Positions 9,401-12,820 of a stretch of 12,820 nucleotides of DNA are shown here, piece after piece. A program made the translations under genes and the position numbers. This DNA comes from Chloromonas sp. AAM2 (lineage: Eukaryota; Chlorophyta; Chlorophyceae; Chlamydomonadales; Chlamydomonadaceae). The stretch covers positions 1-12,820 of the forward strand of contig QAXH01006499.1 of NCBI GenBank assembly GCA_004335635.1, read 5' to 3'. Each line of letters opens with the position of its first letter. The stretch's first letter is position 1. Under the pieces are notes generated by a model that was not told the DNA's origin, searched no databases, and worked only from the letters and a program-made list of their open reading frames with translations.

Positions 9401-12400
9401 GGTGTGAATGAGGGTGTGGGTGGGGTGGGTGGGTGTGGGTTTGGGTGTGAGTGAGGGTGTGAGTGGGTGTCACACATCACCACATCTATCTGGCGACAGA
9501 GATGCCTCTACTGACAACATTGAAGTCGTCGGCTAACGGTGGCATTGGGTGACAGTCAGTCATGCACCTTGTATGTATGTGCTGCCAGCAGTGTGTCTCT
9601 GATGTATATCATGGACGCATGTCACGGACGCATGCCACGGACGCATGCCACGGATGCATGCCACGGACGCATGCCACGGACGCATGCCACGGATGCATGC
9701 CATTGATTCTGTTTCACTGGTCACTGTCACTTTGTGAGTGGCATTGGCATTGGCATCGGCATCGGCATCGGCATCGGCATTGGCATTGGCAACGATTGAG
9801 GCGAGAGCTAGGGCGGAAGACTATCAGTCCATTTGCTGTGTGACAGAACCGTGTGCTGATGCCTGTGTGCTGCAGCCGATGCAGCAGCGGGCGGTGGTGG
9901 AGCATCCAGCAGTGGCGCGAGCCGCGCAGCAGCAGCTGCAGCTGGCAGCAACAGTGGGACCAGCGGAGCCTCCAGCAGCAGCACAGCAGCAGCACCAGCA
10001 GGAGGTGCCGCTGGTGCGGCTGGGATGGCTGGTGCGGGTTCGGCTGGGGCTGCTGCTGCTGGGGCGGCTGGCAGTTCAGCTGGTGCTGCGGCAGGGGCAG
10101 CGGGTGGTGGCTTGATTGATCAGCTCAAGCAACAGGTAGGCAAACGGGTGCCGTTCCCACAGCCTGTGCTGCAGCAAACGCGACTTGGGGCAGCATAAAG
10201 CTGACGTCCGGTAGTGTCAGAGTGCCCAATATGGTTCTAAGGCAGTAGGAAGAGGCACACCAACGCACTTGAAGATGGCAAACCGAACAATTTCTTAGCA
10301 TCAAGCAGTGTTGTAAGCGATATTGGGCAGATTCCTCTCCGGACCGAGGGCAAGCAACAGCCCAGAGTTGGGATTGAGTTAGGGCTGACTTTAAACGAAT
10401 TTATTTATTTTATTTATGTGCTGCGCTCTGAGTACCACCGCTGCCCAGCTCTGAGCCTGGGCAGCCTGCAAACAACTGTCATGTAAACAACAACAACAAC
10501 AACAACAACAACCAAACGTGCAACACCAACTAACTATTACCTAACGTGCTACACTAACTCTTACGAGCTACACTAACCATAACATCCATTTTATACCCTA
10601 AAATAATAATGCACAACACTTTGTTCGCAGCTGAGTACCACATCCGCCCAGCTCTACGCTTGGGCCGCCGCAGCCAACACCCGTGGTGGTGCATCCAACC
10701 CTCTCCACCCGCTTCCCGGCGCGCCCGCCCTCCCTGCCGCCCCCCGGCCGCTAGCCATAACAGGCGCCACTGGCGCCGGCTCCAGCAGCGGCTCCAGCCA
10801 GCCCGCGACAGCTGGCTCCCACGGCAGCACGCTCCAACAGCTATTAGGCCACATGGGCCTACCAGCCTCCTTAGCTGACATGGGCAGCAGTCCGTTAGCT
10901 ACAACTAGCAGGGACCCGTTAGCAAACGTACCGCTAATGGACGGCAACCCGCAAACTAGCACAGGGGTTGCTACACAAGGCAGCCAGCCGCAACCGACTA
11001 TGAATGCACTTTCTGAGGCGGTGCAGATGCTGAGTTGCATCACTGCGATTGTGACGAATCAAGCGGAGCAAGGAATGGCGAGGGGCAGGCGAGCGGAAGC
11101 TCGAGCCGCCCGCAAACGGAACGGGGGCGGGTCATCTTCAGCAACCACCTCCACATCGGCGTTGCAGTCGTTACCTGGTCATGCCACTTCCTCAGGGGTG
11201 ACAGTAGAGGAGATTTCCTCAGTCGTGCACACTCCACCGCCCCGCTCAACCAACCCAACCGCCACAACTACCGCCGCTGCACCTGCCTCGACCGCTCCAA
11301 CCGCTGCAACCACCGCCGCACCTTCCTTGTGTTCCTGTCACGTCGTGAATGGCGCCACGTCGACTTCACTGGCGGAGGGAGTAACGGTTTGCACGTGCTC
11401 TGTGGCTGCAGCGAGTGGGTTGATACAACCGACGGAGCACCAGTTGCAGTTGAAGTGCACGTCGGGGTGTCGGTTTGCTTTTCATTTACCTTGCTGGAAG
11501 GTGAGTCGGGGAACGCATGATTTGATAGCCTGGTACACTTCAACTGCATGCCTTGACAGTGGCTGTTGACGCTCATGTGGTCTTACAAATTGCACCCCAA
11601 TGCTGCAAAGCTGCCGCCTGCCATAAAGAACAGAATAAAAGAACAGAACGTAGAAAGGAATAAGAACTGGACGTCAGTTTGCATGCTTTGCATGAGAAGG
11701 TGGGTCATGCGTTTGCATGCTTTGCATGGGAAGCTGAGCCATGCGATGGCCTAGAGGTGTCACTTGTCAACGAGTGCAGCCAACCAGCTGCGGGCCCGCC
11801 TTGCCTACCATCTAGCCTACCAAAGGCCTCCTGTGGAGTCTAGTGTTTAAAATAAATCAAAAATGGGCCATGATCACCGGAGACGGCCAATTTTGGTCCG
11901 TCTCCGTCTCCGCCGTCTCCCGGATGGGGTGGGAACCGAAAAGTTCCACGCGGCGGTTTCGTCGATTTTGAGGCTGTTGTCGGCTTGCTTAGCGTAACAC
12001 AATGCTAGCCACACATTGCCATCATGGCTGACCATGTTGCAGAGGCAATTGACGCCATCTTCATGAAAGTTTGAATTCGGAAACTGCCGAAATCGGCCTA
12101 AACCGTTCAACTCGCCGTCTCTGTCTTCGTCTTCGTCTCCGTCTCCCGTCTCCGGTGAACATGAAAATGCCCCTCGTGTTTTGTTCGTGTTCTGGAAAAA
12201 TAACCCTTTTTTGAAAGCCTCGTGTTGATTATAAGGACGTACAGTGTGTCCGTTGCATGCACTCATGATGTCGTTGATTATAAGGACGTACAGTGTGTCC
12301 GTTGCATGCACTCATGATGTCGTTGATTTGACAGGGTGTTCTGTCAACAAGGTACTCTGGTGCCCATGACACCAGGATGCGGCGTCTAGAACGGCCCAGA

Positions 12401-12683
12401 TGAGAATCTAATCAGAGATTTCTATCCGAGAGATTCGAGCCCAACATGGCACAAAATGCCCCGAAATCAATCTATTAGAATCTGTTGATAGAACCTAATA
12501 GAGCGGAATCTGATAAAATGTGCCGCACCCTGCATGACATGAACATGTGCGATTTCACCTCACGTTTGTGTGCCTCAGGTGGTGCGGGATCAGTTGCGCC
12601 TGCTGCGCCCCGACATGCCCGCCTCCTTCACCCAGGCACCCATGCAGTGCATCGGGCAGGGCTGCGTGGGGAAGATAGCACAG
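2874..12683 (+). CDS. Ankyrin-repeat protein with a TTC3/DZIP3-like zinc-binding module (12 exons, 3' end outside window); putative E3 ubiquitin ligase
   Basis: The spliced model joins 2874-3402, 3927-4099, 4368-4511, 5367-5454, 6085-6212, 6570-6665, 7169-7333, 7950-8078, 9272-9377, 9876-10135, 10631-11500 and 12579-12683. This gives 931 codons with no stop and agreeing phase at every join. Visible domains are: an acidic N-terminus (residues 1-52); about ten ankyrin repeats (roughly 54-484) with TPLHLAA, SPLHFAA and LLxxGAxVN signatures; an Ala/Arg/Lys helical segment (485-514); an Ala/Gly/Ser linker (520-598); a basic RGRRAEARAARKRN segment (about 758-770); and a Cys/His cluster (840-925) with CTSGCRFAFHLPCWK and, 24 residues on, CIGQGCVGK. 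In animal TTC3/DZIP3 proteins a similar C-x3-C...H-x2-CWK...C-x4-C-x-G pattern precedes a RING finger. From this I infer a ubiquitin ligase with an ankyrin substrate-binding region; the RING itself would lie beyond the window. Splicing is inferred from sequence only. Confidence 0.75.
3403..3926 (+). other. Intron 1 (524 bases)
   Basis: GT-AG intron with donor gtgcgg and acceptor gtgtacag. Its 3' third is dominated by alternating GCATGC/CATGCATG purine-pyrimidine sequence (about 3840-3925), and the acceptor lacks a clear polypyrimidine tract. I see no coding signal. Confidence 0.75.
3927..4099 (+). CDS. Exon 2: ankyrin repeats 3-5
   Basis: Encodes residues 177-234. It enters in phase 1 from exon 1 and leaves in phase 0 at the donor ttacag|gtgcgtg. 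It completes repeat 3 (GGDVSLQD) and carries repeat 4 (DGNTPLHLAAKG...VVRMLLRAKCRMDVPN), which has an insertion of about four residues (GTGPGPNE). The next repeat begins as EVQMPLHNVQNLQ. The TPLHLAA motif is textbook ankyrin, so the frame is secure. Confidence 0.85.
4100..4367 (+). other. Intron 2 (268 bases) with GT microsatellite
   Basis: GT-AG intron starting gtgcgtg. It holds a TG/GT dinucleotide tract at about 4138-4162. No coding signal is seen. Confidence 0.75.
4368..4511 (+). CDS. Exon 3: ankyrin repeats 5-6
   Basis: Encodes 48 residues (235-282), phase 0 at both ends, between acceptor gtcgcag and donor gtgagt. It contains ESLPELMTALVRRGGIKLDV, the second half of a divergent repeat, then SGMTPLQTAAFKGDLAV, the first helix of the next. 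Exon 4 completes that helix pair with ARALLSGGAKVNFQ, so the join is strongly supported. The first residues (SLVVFAAM) fit the ankyrin consensus less well, so the acceptor is a little less certain than the donor. A degenerate copy of the last 15 codons lies in the next intron. Confidence 0.75.
4614..4661 (+). repeat. Degenerate duplicate of exon 3 3' end with splice donor
   Basis: Reads MTPLQTAASKADVSV followed by gtgagt. The true exon 3 end at 4467-4511 reads MTPLQTAAFKGDLAV followed by gtgagt. The offset is 147 bases (49 codons). The copy carries an internal acceptor-like ctttgcag at 4621-4628. A mini-exon 4629-4658 would therefore be phase 0 at both ends and encode ten residues with no stop. 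Confidence 0.75.
5028..5126 (+). repeat. Dispersed repeat family 2, copy 1
   Basis: About 85 bases from 5042 are almost identical, without gaps, to 8859-8943. The only clear differences are three bases near 5061. Weaker similarity extends about 14 bases upstream. It contains a short hairpin (ctcct...aggag). I see no coding capacity and no terminal inverted repeats. Type unknown. Confidence 0.8.
5128..5203 (+). repeat. 16-bp tandem repeat, about five copies
   Basis: The unit is close to catgaattgcatttcg, repeated with C/T variation immediately after dispersed repeat family 2 copy 1. Confidence 0.85.
5222..5310 (+). repeat. 34-bp tandem repeat, about 2.6 copies
   Basis: Copies start at 5222, 5256 and 5290. 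All share a cccatgcac-type start and the core ttggtctacacatg, shortened in the last copy. Confidence 0.8.
5367..5454 (+). CDS. Exon 4: second half of ankyrin repeat 6 plus loop
   Basis: Encodes residues 283-311 plus one base. It enters in phase 0 after gctgcaatgcag and leaves in phase 1 at caag|gtatgc. ARALLSGGAKVNFQ completes the ankyrin helix pair begun in exon 3. The rest (ASPSWAPCPSIAASQ) does not fit an ankyrin repeat and forms the start of an insertion of about 30 residues continued in exon 5. The frame-preserving join to GAGAACCCC of exon 5 supports the donor. Confidence 0.75.
5580..5667 (+). repeat. 44-bp tandem duplication
   Basis: Two copies start at 5580 and 5624, both reading ggcctgtg-gggtctt and ending in a ggccagggcag-type sequence. 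They lie inside a wider GGCAGGG-rich tract (about 5465-5712). Confidence 0.75.
5748..5823 (+). mobile_element. SINE-like dispersed repeat family 1, 5'-truncated copy C
   Basis: Bases from about 5763 match the 3' part of copies A (about 410-465) and B (reverse complement of 7590-7650), including cccttgctgagcag and ccccggactgaaggcca. The copy ends in an ACACAC tail. It is flanked by a near-perfect 17-bp direct repeat, catgtgtacaccaaagt (5731-5747) and catgtgtacgccaaagt (5824-5840). Truncation at the 5' side, a simple-repeat 3' tail and target-site duplication together fit target-primed reverse transcription of a non-LTR or SINE element. Too short to code. Confidence 0.65.
6085..6212 (+). CDS. 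Exon 5: loop and ankyrin repeat 7
   Basis: Encodes residues 312-354. It enters in phase 1 (split GAG codon) after gcctgcag and leaves in phase 0 at gcaaag|gtcagc. The first 15 residues (ENPLYSHAPSSNVKP) finish the non-ankyrin loop. GDRSPLHFAAERGAVQMMEL and LISAGAK are a clear ankyrin repeat, continued by VNNTSNEG of exon 6. The donor gtcagc is weaker than the gene's other donors but is the one that keeps the GAKVN motif. Confidence 0.8.
6213..6569 (+). other. Intron 5 (357 bases)
   Basis: GT-AG intron, gtcagc to cttgcacag. The last 100 bases hold a partial copy of the exon 6 acceptor region (6474-6510). Otherwise nothing is seen. Confidence 0.7.
6474..6510 (+). repeat. Duplicate of exon 6 5' end with splice acceptor
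   Basis: Contains ctgatggtgt...cccag|gtcaacaacacgt, matching ctgatggtgt...cacag|gtgaacaacacgt at the true exon 6 boundary (6544-6582); about 23 of 28 bases agree across the core, offset 74. If this upstream acceptor were used, the frame would read VNNTCVCAQV and hit TAG. Confidence 0.7.
6570..6665 (+). CDS. Exon 6: ankyrin repeat 8
   Basis: Encodes 32 residues (355-386), phase 0 at both ends, between cttgcacag and gtgagt. The product VNNTSNEGLISPLHIAVWNQ followed by QAEAVRVLLANK is almost exactly one ankyrin repeat period of about 33 residues, and exon 7 continues it with ADVKARVN. Confidence 0.85.
6666..7168 (+). other. Intron 6 (503 bases)
   Basis: GT-AG intron, gtgagt to cactacag. The acceptor is preceded by a pyrimidine-rich stretch (about 7122-7147). 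I see no repeats or coding signal. Confidence 0.75.
7169..7333 (+). CDS. Exon 7: ankyrin repeats 9-10
   Basis: Encodes 55 residues (387-441), phase 0 at both ends, donor cag|gtaagc. It carries NGMAPLHFACNAPAAKLEII and SMLLDAKADIEERCSDG, a full repeat, then LTPLMLAAQ, the first helix of the next. Exon 8 completes that one with DAVRLLLVRGARVQAK. Among the clearest exons. Confidence 0.85.
7514..7543 (+). repeat. 10-bp tandem repeat, three perfect copies
   Basis: The unit actagtccaa occurs three times, each containing the palindrome ACTAGT, just outside the microsatellite end of the SINE-like copy B. Confidence 0.9.
7560..7735 (-). mobile_element. SINE-like dispersed repeat family 1, copy B
   Basis: The reverse complement matches 320-470 closely: tgacacagg, ttctgtactagg, attgttcaagttgacttt, cccttgcccctgctgagcag and cggactgaaggccat all align in order. 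Its 3' end on the minus strand runs into an (AAC)n tail, seen as TTG repeats at 7561-7589. Copy A has (CAC)n and copy C (AC)n at the same place. A variable microsatellite directly after the conserved 3' end is typical of non-LTR or SINE elements. No protein is recognised. Confidence 0.7.
7950..8078 (+). CDS. Exon 8: end of ankyrin repeat domain
   Basis: Encodes 43 residues (442-484), phase 0 at entry after tgcttgcag. ADAVRLLLVRGARVQAKGRR and GMTAVDCAEGRSDILLVLAQ give a second ankyrin helix and a final, somewhat degenerate repeat. The proposed end is cag|gcacgt, a GC donor. It is chosen because phase 0 is the only one that joins exon 9 without a stop at the downstream acceptor and keeps the frame into exons 10-12. 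The nearest GT (gcac|gtgggg) would give phase 1, which reads into TAG with the exon 9 acceptor used here. The donor is the least certain part. Confidence 0.7.
8021..8470 (+). repeat. Array of degenerate copies of exon 8 3' end and donor
   Basis: The exon 8 tail (8021-8090: catgacggctgtggactg ... gacatcctgctggtgctggc, acaggcacgtgg) recurs at 8199-8270 with the same order of motifs (offset about 178). It recurs again at about 8303-8393 with an internal deletion of roughly 12 bases. A shorter copy lies at about 8391-8470 (ggctggtgctgactcaggca). Each copy keeps the exon-end/donor core, caggcacRtgg in three of four copies (the second reads taggcacgtgg). The second copy has an 11-G run (8217-8227) where the exon has a coding segment. 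Confidence 0.75.
8846..8943 (+). repeat. Dispersed repeat family 2, copy 2
   Basis: Near-identical, ungapped match to 5028-5126 in the same orientation, covering ttgcttgggctatgagga through gttttctgagcccagc. Different sequence follows each copy, so the right boundary is near 8943. Confidence 0.8.
9129..9211 (+). repeat. Upstream duplicate of exon 9 acceptor and 5' end
   Basis: An 80-base stretch including cccacag|cac and HRSAQRLAEVASKTT matches 9237-9319 (gcgcag|cac, HCTARGLAEMASKAT). The offset is exactly 108 bases (36 codons). Both copies and the spacer between them are open in the same frame, so a longer exon 9 starting at 9164 is equally readable. Confidence 0.75.
9272..9377 (+). CDS. Exon 9: helical segment after ankyrin domain
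   Basis: Encodes residues 485-519 plus one base, from tgtgcgcag to ccaccag|gtgggt. The product (HCTARGLAEMASKATSAAQR then AVRQLAKTNTLSLPP) is Ala-, Arg- and Lys-rich and probably helical. It is not a recognisable domain. The start could instead be 9164, which would add 36 residues in frame. Exon 10 is entered in phase 1 with a split Ala codon. Confidence 0.6.
9610..9702 (+). repeat. 13-bp minisatellite, about seven copies
   Basis: The unit cacggacgcatgc is repeated in register with T/C changes (ggatgcatgc variants every third or so). Confidence 0.9.
9739..9791 (+). repeat. Hexanucleotide GGCATY array, about nine copies
   Basis: ggcatt and ggcatc units form a symmetric block: two T copies, four C copies, two or three T copies. 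Confidence 0.9.
9876..10135 (+). CDS. Exon 10: Ala/Gly/Ser low-complexity linker
   Basis: Encodes residues 520-606. The frame set by exons 9 and 11 reads ADAAAGGGASSSGASRAAAA and onward as an Ala/Gly/Ser linker, ending GGGLIDQLKQQ before the donor cag|gtaggc. Such linkers are common in chlamydomonadalean nuclear proteins. All three plus-strand frames stay open across most of the exon because of its GCA/GCT/GGC composition, so the frame rests on splice phase and on the sensible LIDQLKQQ end, not on openness alone. Confidence 0.65.
10136..10630 (+). other. Intron 10 (495 bases)
   Basis: GT-AG intron, gtaggc to gttcgcag. It holds a TTTA-rich stretch (10399-10418), a decayed copy of the exon 11 start (10421-10478), an AAC microsatellite (about 10485-10512) and an imperfect repeat of actaac-type units (about 10525-10580). 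Confidence 0.7.
10421..10478 (+). repeat. Decayed duplicate of exon 11 5' end
   Basis: Matches 10624-10681. The copy reads LSTTAAQL, stop, AWAACKQ where exon 11 reads LSTTSAQLYAWAAAANT. It has an in-frame TGA at 10452, and the AG that should precede it is now CT, so it can no longer act as the same acceptor. Confidence 0.75.
10631..11500 (+). CDS. Exon 11: linker, basic segment and first half of zinc-binding module
   Basis: Encodes 290 residues (607-896), phase 0 at both ends, from gttcgcag to ggaag|gtgagt; the longest exon. In order: a Pro/Ala/Ser/Gly linker (607-670), a segment with LQQLLGHMGLPASLADMG, a helix-like NALSEAVQMLSCITAIVTNQ (about 731-750), a basic RGRRAEARAARKRN (possible nuclear localisation signal), a Thr/Ala/Pro linker, then a Cys/His cluster: C840, C842, H843, C860, C862, C882, C886, H891, C894. 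The end KCTSGCRFAFHLPCWK closely resembles the KCxxxCxxxYHxxCWK segment of TTC3/DZIP3 E3 ligases. The frame reads on to a stop just past the donor, and the CWK end joins naturally to exon 12. Confidence 0.8.
11677..11744 (+). repeat. 34-bp tandem duplication
   Basis: Copies start at 11677 and 11711 with gtttgcatgctttgcatg and diverge at about four positions after that. Confidence 0.85.
11869..12163. mobile_element. Candidate MITE-like element with 18-bp terminal inverted repeats
   Basis: The sequence catgatcaccggagacgg (11869-11886) is matched by the reverse complement of 12146-12163, catgttcaccggagacgg, 17 of 18 bases. The outermost 13 bases of the core are perfect. Both ends are bordered internally by GTCTCC-type repeats. 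The interior reads openly on the minus strand (including NFHEDGVNCLCNMVSHDGN and VWLALCYAKQADNSLK), which I do not recognise. No clean target-site duplication is visible, so the mobile-element call is tentative; an inverted pair of GTCTCC arrays is the alternative. Confidence 0.4.
12224..12321 (+). repeat. Perfect 49-bp tandem duplication
   Basis: Two identical units start at 12224 and 12273 (gttgattataaggacgtac...). The lack of any mismatch points to a recent duplication. Confidence 0.95.
12579..12683 (+). CDS. Exon 12: second half of zinc-binding module (gene continues beyond window)
   Basis: Encodes 35 residues (897-931), phase 0 at both ends, between gtgcctcag and cag|gtgacg. The product includes VVRDQLRLLRPDMPASFTQA and then CIGQGCVGKIAQ. 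The C-x4-C-x-G pattern after CWK is what is expected of the second half of the TTC3/DZIP3-type zinc module. The 3' end is ambiguous: its last 23 bases are the first unit of a 36-bp in-frame tandem array, and the frame stays open through all of it to the window edge. Confidence 0.7.
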
Positions 12684-12820
12684 GTGACGGGTTCAGGCCG
12701 TGTGGGGAAGATAGCACAGGTGACGGGTTCAGGCTGCGTGGGGAAGATAGCACAGGTGACGGGTTCAGGCTGTGTGGGGAAGATAGCACAGGTGACGGGT
12801 GCAGGCTGTGTGGGGAAGAT
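12661..12820 (+). repeat. 36-bp tandem array containing exon 12 end and donor (4.4 copies)
   Basis: Units start at 12661, 12697, 12733, 12769 and 12805 (cut off by the window). Each reads gcYgYgtggggaagatagca then caggtgacgggt[t/g]cag. Each holds a donor-like CAG|GTGACG and an acceptor-like TTCAG (GTGCAG in unit 4). The period is a multiple of three, so unspliced it would code a 12-residue repeat, VGKIAQVTGSGC. Confidence 0.95.

Larger units (their letters stand above)
9378..9875 (+). other. Intron 9 (498 bases), tandem-repeat rich
   Basis: GT-AG intron, gtgggt to gtgctgcag. It starts with a duplicated GGGTGTGGG-rich block of about 42 bases (about 9378-9465), followed by a 13-bp minisatellite (9610-9702) and a hexanucleotide GGCATY array (9739-9791). 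Confidence 0.65.
11501..12578 (+). other. Intron 11 (1078 bases)
   Basis: GT-AG intron, gtgagt to gtgcctcag. It contains a 34-bp tandem duplication (11677-11744), a candidate inverted-repeat element (11869-12163), a perfect 49-bp tandem duplication (12224-12321) and AT-richer sequence with repeated aatct motifs (about 12395-12515). A small unrecognised exon cannot be excluded. Confidence 0.6.

Noticed and set aside
10485..10512. AAC microsatellite considered as the tail of a fourth SINE-like copy
   Set aside because: The sequence just upstream is the exon 11 copy, and the conserved cggactgaaggcca end is not clearly present.

Overview
The window looks like nuclear DNA from a eukaryote, most likely a green alga of the Chlamydomonas/Haematococcus type. 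The evidence is a gene split by many GT-AG introns of about 270-1200 bases with donors such as GTGCGT and GTGAGT, long Ala/Gly/Ser low-complexity linkers, abundant GCATGC-rich satellites and microsatellites, and two tracts of TTAGGG-type telomere-like repeat. The species assignment is inference. I see no rRNA, tRNA, CRISPR or bacterial operon structure.

Layout. Bases 1-50 are a degenerate AGGGT tract. Bases 300-490 hold one copy of a dispersed SINE-like repeat, 957-1229 a 15-17 bp minisatellite, and 1246-1288 a CCCTAA tract. Bases 1377-2523 may hold a minus-strand gene of unknown function (weakly supported, at least two exons). Bases 2524-2873 would then be a divergent promoter region. From 2874 to the right end runs one large plus-strand gene whose 3' end lies outside the window. 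I reconstruct 12 exons giving at least 931 residues: an acidic N-terminus, about ten ankyrin repeats, a helical segment, a long Ala/Gly/Ser linker, a basic segment, and a Cys/His cluster. That cluster resembles the zinc-binding module that precedes the RING finger in TTC3/DZIP3 E3 ubiquitin ligases. The exon phases agree at every join, and the ankyrin consensus reads smoothly across most joins.

The most unusual property is structural. At six of this gene's splice junctions, a short tandem copy of the exon edge, usually with its splice site, lies in the neighbouring intron: the 3' ends of exons 3, 8 and 12 and the 5' ends of exons 6, 9 and 11. The copies run from near-identical (a 36-bp array at exon 12) to decayed (an exon 11 copy with a stop and a lost AG). 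This suggests repeated duplication of exon-intron junctions, a possible source of alternative splice sites or of intron change. The introns also carry two dispersed repeat families, one with a 3' microsatellite tail and a 17-bp target-site duplication, plus a candidate terminal-inverted-repeat element and many minisatellites.
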